Assembly: GCA_018698795.1 (NCBI GenBank)
Contig: JABIPG010000044.1
Span: forward strand, 1-51,370
Length of the DNA stretch: 51,370 nt
Direction: 5' to 3'
Origin: Rhodospirillaceae bacterium
GTDB lineage: Bacteria; Pseudomonadota; Alphaproteobacteria; Rhodospirillales; Casp-alpha2
This document shows, in pieces, positions 50,842 to 51,370 of the stretch (position 1 is its first letter; each line of letters starts with the position of its first letter). Both the position numbers and the translations under genes were made by a program. Below the pieces are notes generated by a model that was given only the letters and a program-made list of their open reading frames with translations, made no database searches and was not told where the DNA came from.

Positions 50842-51370
50842 ATGATCAAGCCCACAGGCCCGCTGGACAATAAACTCGCCGGCGATGCCGCCTGGAACTA
50901 TGGCGCCTTTGCGATCATGGCCGGCACCGGCGTGATCTTGAATTTCTTCATCGCGGCGCATTTCGGCACCGCAGCGCTGGGCGTCTTCAATCAGATTTAC
51001 GCGGTTTATATCGTCAGTGCACAATTGGCCGTATTCGGCATTCACGATTCAGCCCAAAAATACATCGCCCAGCACAACAATGACGCGGGCGTGCGCCAAA
51101 CCGTGGCGCGCACCGCTGTCATCGCGGCGGCAGGATTTGGCATTGTCGTGGCGGCGCTTGTCGGGTTGTGTGCCGATCTGATCGGCCGCATCGTCCAGAG
51201 CCAACCCGTTGGGCTGGGTGTCGCCTTGGCCGCACCGGGATTGCTGTTTTTCGCCATCAACAAGGTATTGATGGGGATCATCAACGGTGAGCGGCGCATG
51301 CGCGCCTTTGCGCTGGTGCAGGGTGTGCGGGTTCTGAGCATTCTGGGCTTTGCCTTTCTGACCGCCTACC
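50842..51370 (+). CDS. Wzx-like polysaccharide flippase, truncated by window end
   Basis: The frame is open from ATG 50842 to the window edge (176 codons visible). The N-terminus reads MIKPTGPLDNKLAGDAAWNY, then hydrophobic helices including VILNFFIAAHFGTAALGVFN (about 31-50), YIVSAQLAVFGIHDSAQKYI and ALAAPGLLFFAINKVLMGII. Length, helix spacing and the FG-x-x-x-LG-x-F-N pattern match MOP-superfamily flippases (Wzx/RfbX) that move lipid-linked oligosaccharides across the inner membrane. It starts 16 bases after the sugar amidotransferase, so is in the same operon. An out-of-frame ATG at 50828 gives only five codons. Confidence 0.75.
   Translation, partial: MIKPTGPLDNKLAGDAAWNYGAFAIMAGTGVILNFFIAAHFGTAALGVFNQIYAVYIVSAQLAVFGIHDSAQKYIAQHNNDAGVRQTVARTAVIAAAGFGIVVAALVGLCADLIGRIVQSQPVGLGVALAAPGLLFFAINKVLMGIINGERRMRAFALVQGVRVLSILGFAFLTAY

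Overview
The window looks like chromosomal DNA from a G+C-rich, Gram-negative alphaproteobacterium, probably a free-living Rhodospirillales-like organism. Supporting signs are an ArsR-methyltransferase gene next to metF, a RibH2-type lumazine synthase behind an FMN riboswitch, a VC_2705-type symporter with its DUF4212 partner beside an exonuclease-CBS-DUF294 protein, and an MlaC-MlaA pair. I see no tRNA or rRNA genes, integrase, transposase, insertion sequence or CRISPR array.

The most striking region is the plus-strand block at 1-7288. It encodes a secreted Gly/Tyr/Pro-rich protein that strongly resembles sulfur globule envelope proteins (2004-2471), preceded by two smaller secreted Pro/Gly/Tyr-rich proteins and a membrane protein with a long Pro/Lys-rich tail. 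It is followed by a LolA-like periplasmic protein, an orphan ParA/MinD-type ATPase, a membrane-anchored TPR-like protein, a membrane-anchored DUF302-like protein, an EHD/dynamin-like GTPase with a membrane hairpin, and a 70-residue membrane protein. Several neighbours overlap in ATGA fashion. I read it as a locus that builds, coats, positions or divides a storage inclusion, most likely sulfur globules. I know of no description of this gene combination.

From 7285 to 18151 most genes are on the minus strand: an EmrAB-like efflux pair, a TPR-like protein, a YggT-like protein, and the symporter with its small subunit. A double inverted repeat lies in the symporter promoter region. A plus-strand conserved hypothetical, the exonuclease-CBS-nucleotidyltransferase fusion and a TauE/SafE permease follow.

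From 18215 to 29610 come housekeeping and stand-alone metabolic genes: a PatB-type C-S lyase, EttA, 3-methyladenine DNA glycosylase, a YhiN-type flavoprotein, a metallo-beta-lactamase-fold protein, a TauD-like dioxygenase, a RimB-RimK fusion, an enolase-superfamily enzyme, a ketopantoate reductase-like protein and riboswitch-controlled ribH. From 36138 down to 30531 on the minus strand is a largely overlapping catabolic group: nitronate monooxygenase, EamA transporter, VOC protein, beta-decarboxylating dehydrogenase, Asp/Glu racemase, an SDR without the usual Tyr/Lys, and a 2-keto-4-pentenoate hydratase-like protein. MlaC-MlaA and the ArsR/methyltransferase-metF pair follow.

The gap at 41509-41906 holds a candidate stand-alone minus-strand transcript with a promoter, a folded leader, a 13-codon ORF with a strong ribosome binding site and a terminator. 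After it come a DinG-like iron-sulfur helicase, a small membrane protein, an AEC transporter and a beta-hydroxyacid dehydrogenase. The right end (46885-51370) starts a surface-polysaccharide region with a polytopic GT-C-like protein, a class II glutamine amidotransferase fused to a WbpG-like sugar amidotransferase, and a Wzx-like flippase cut by the window edge.
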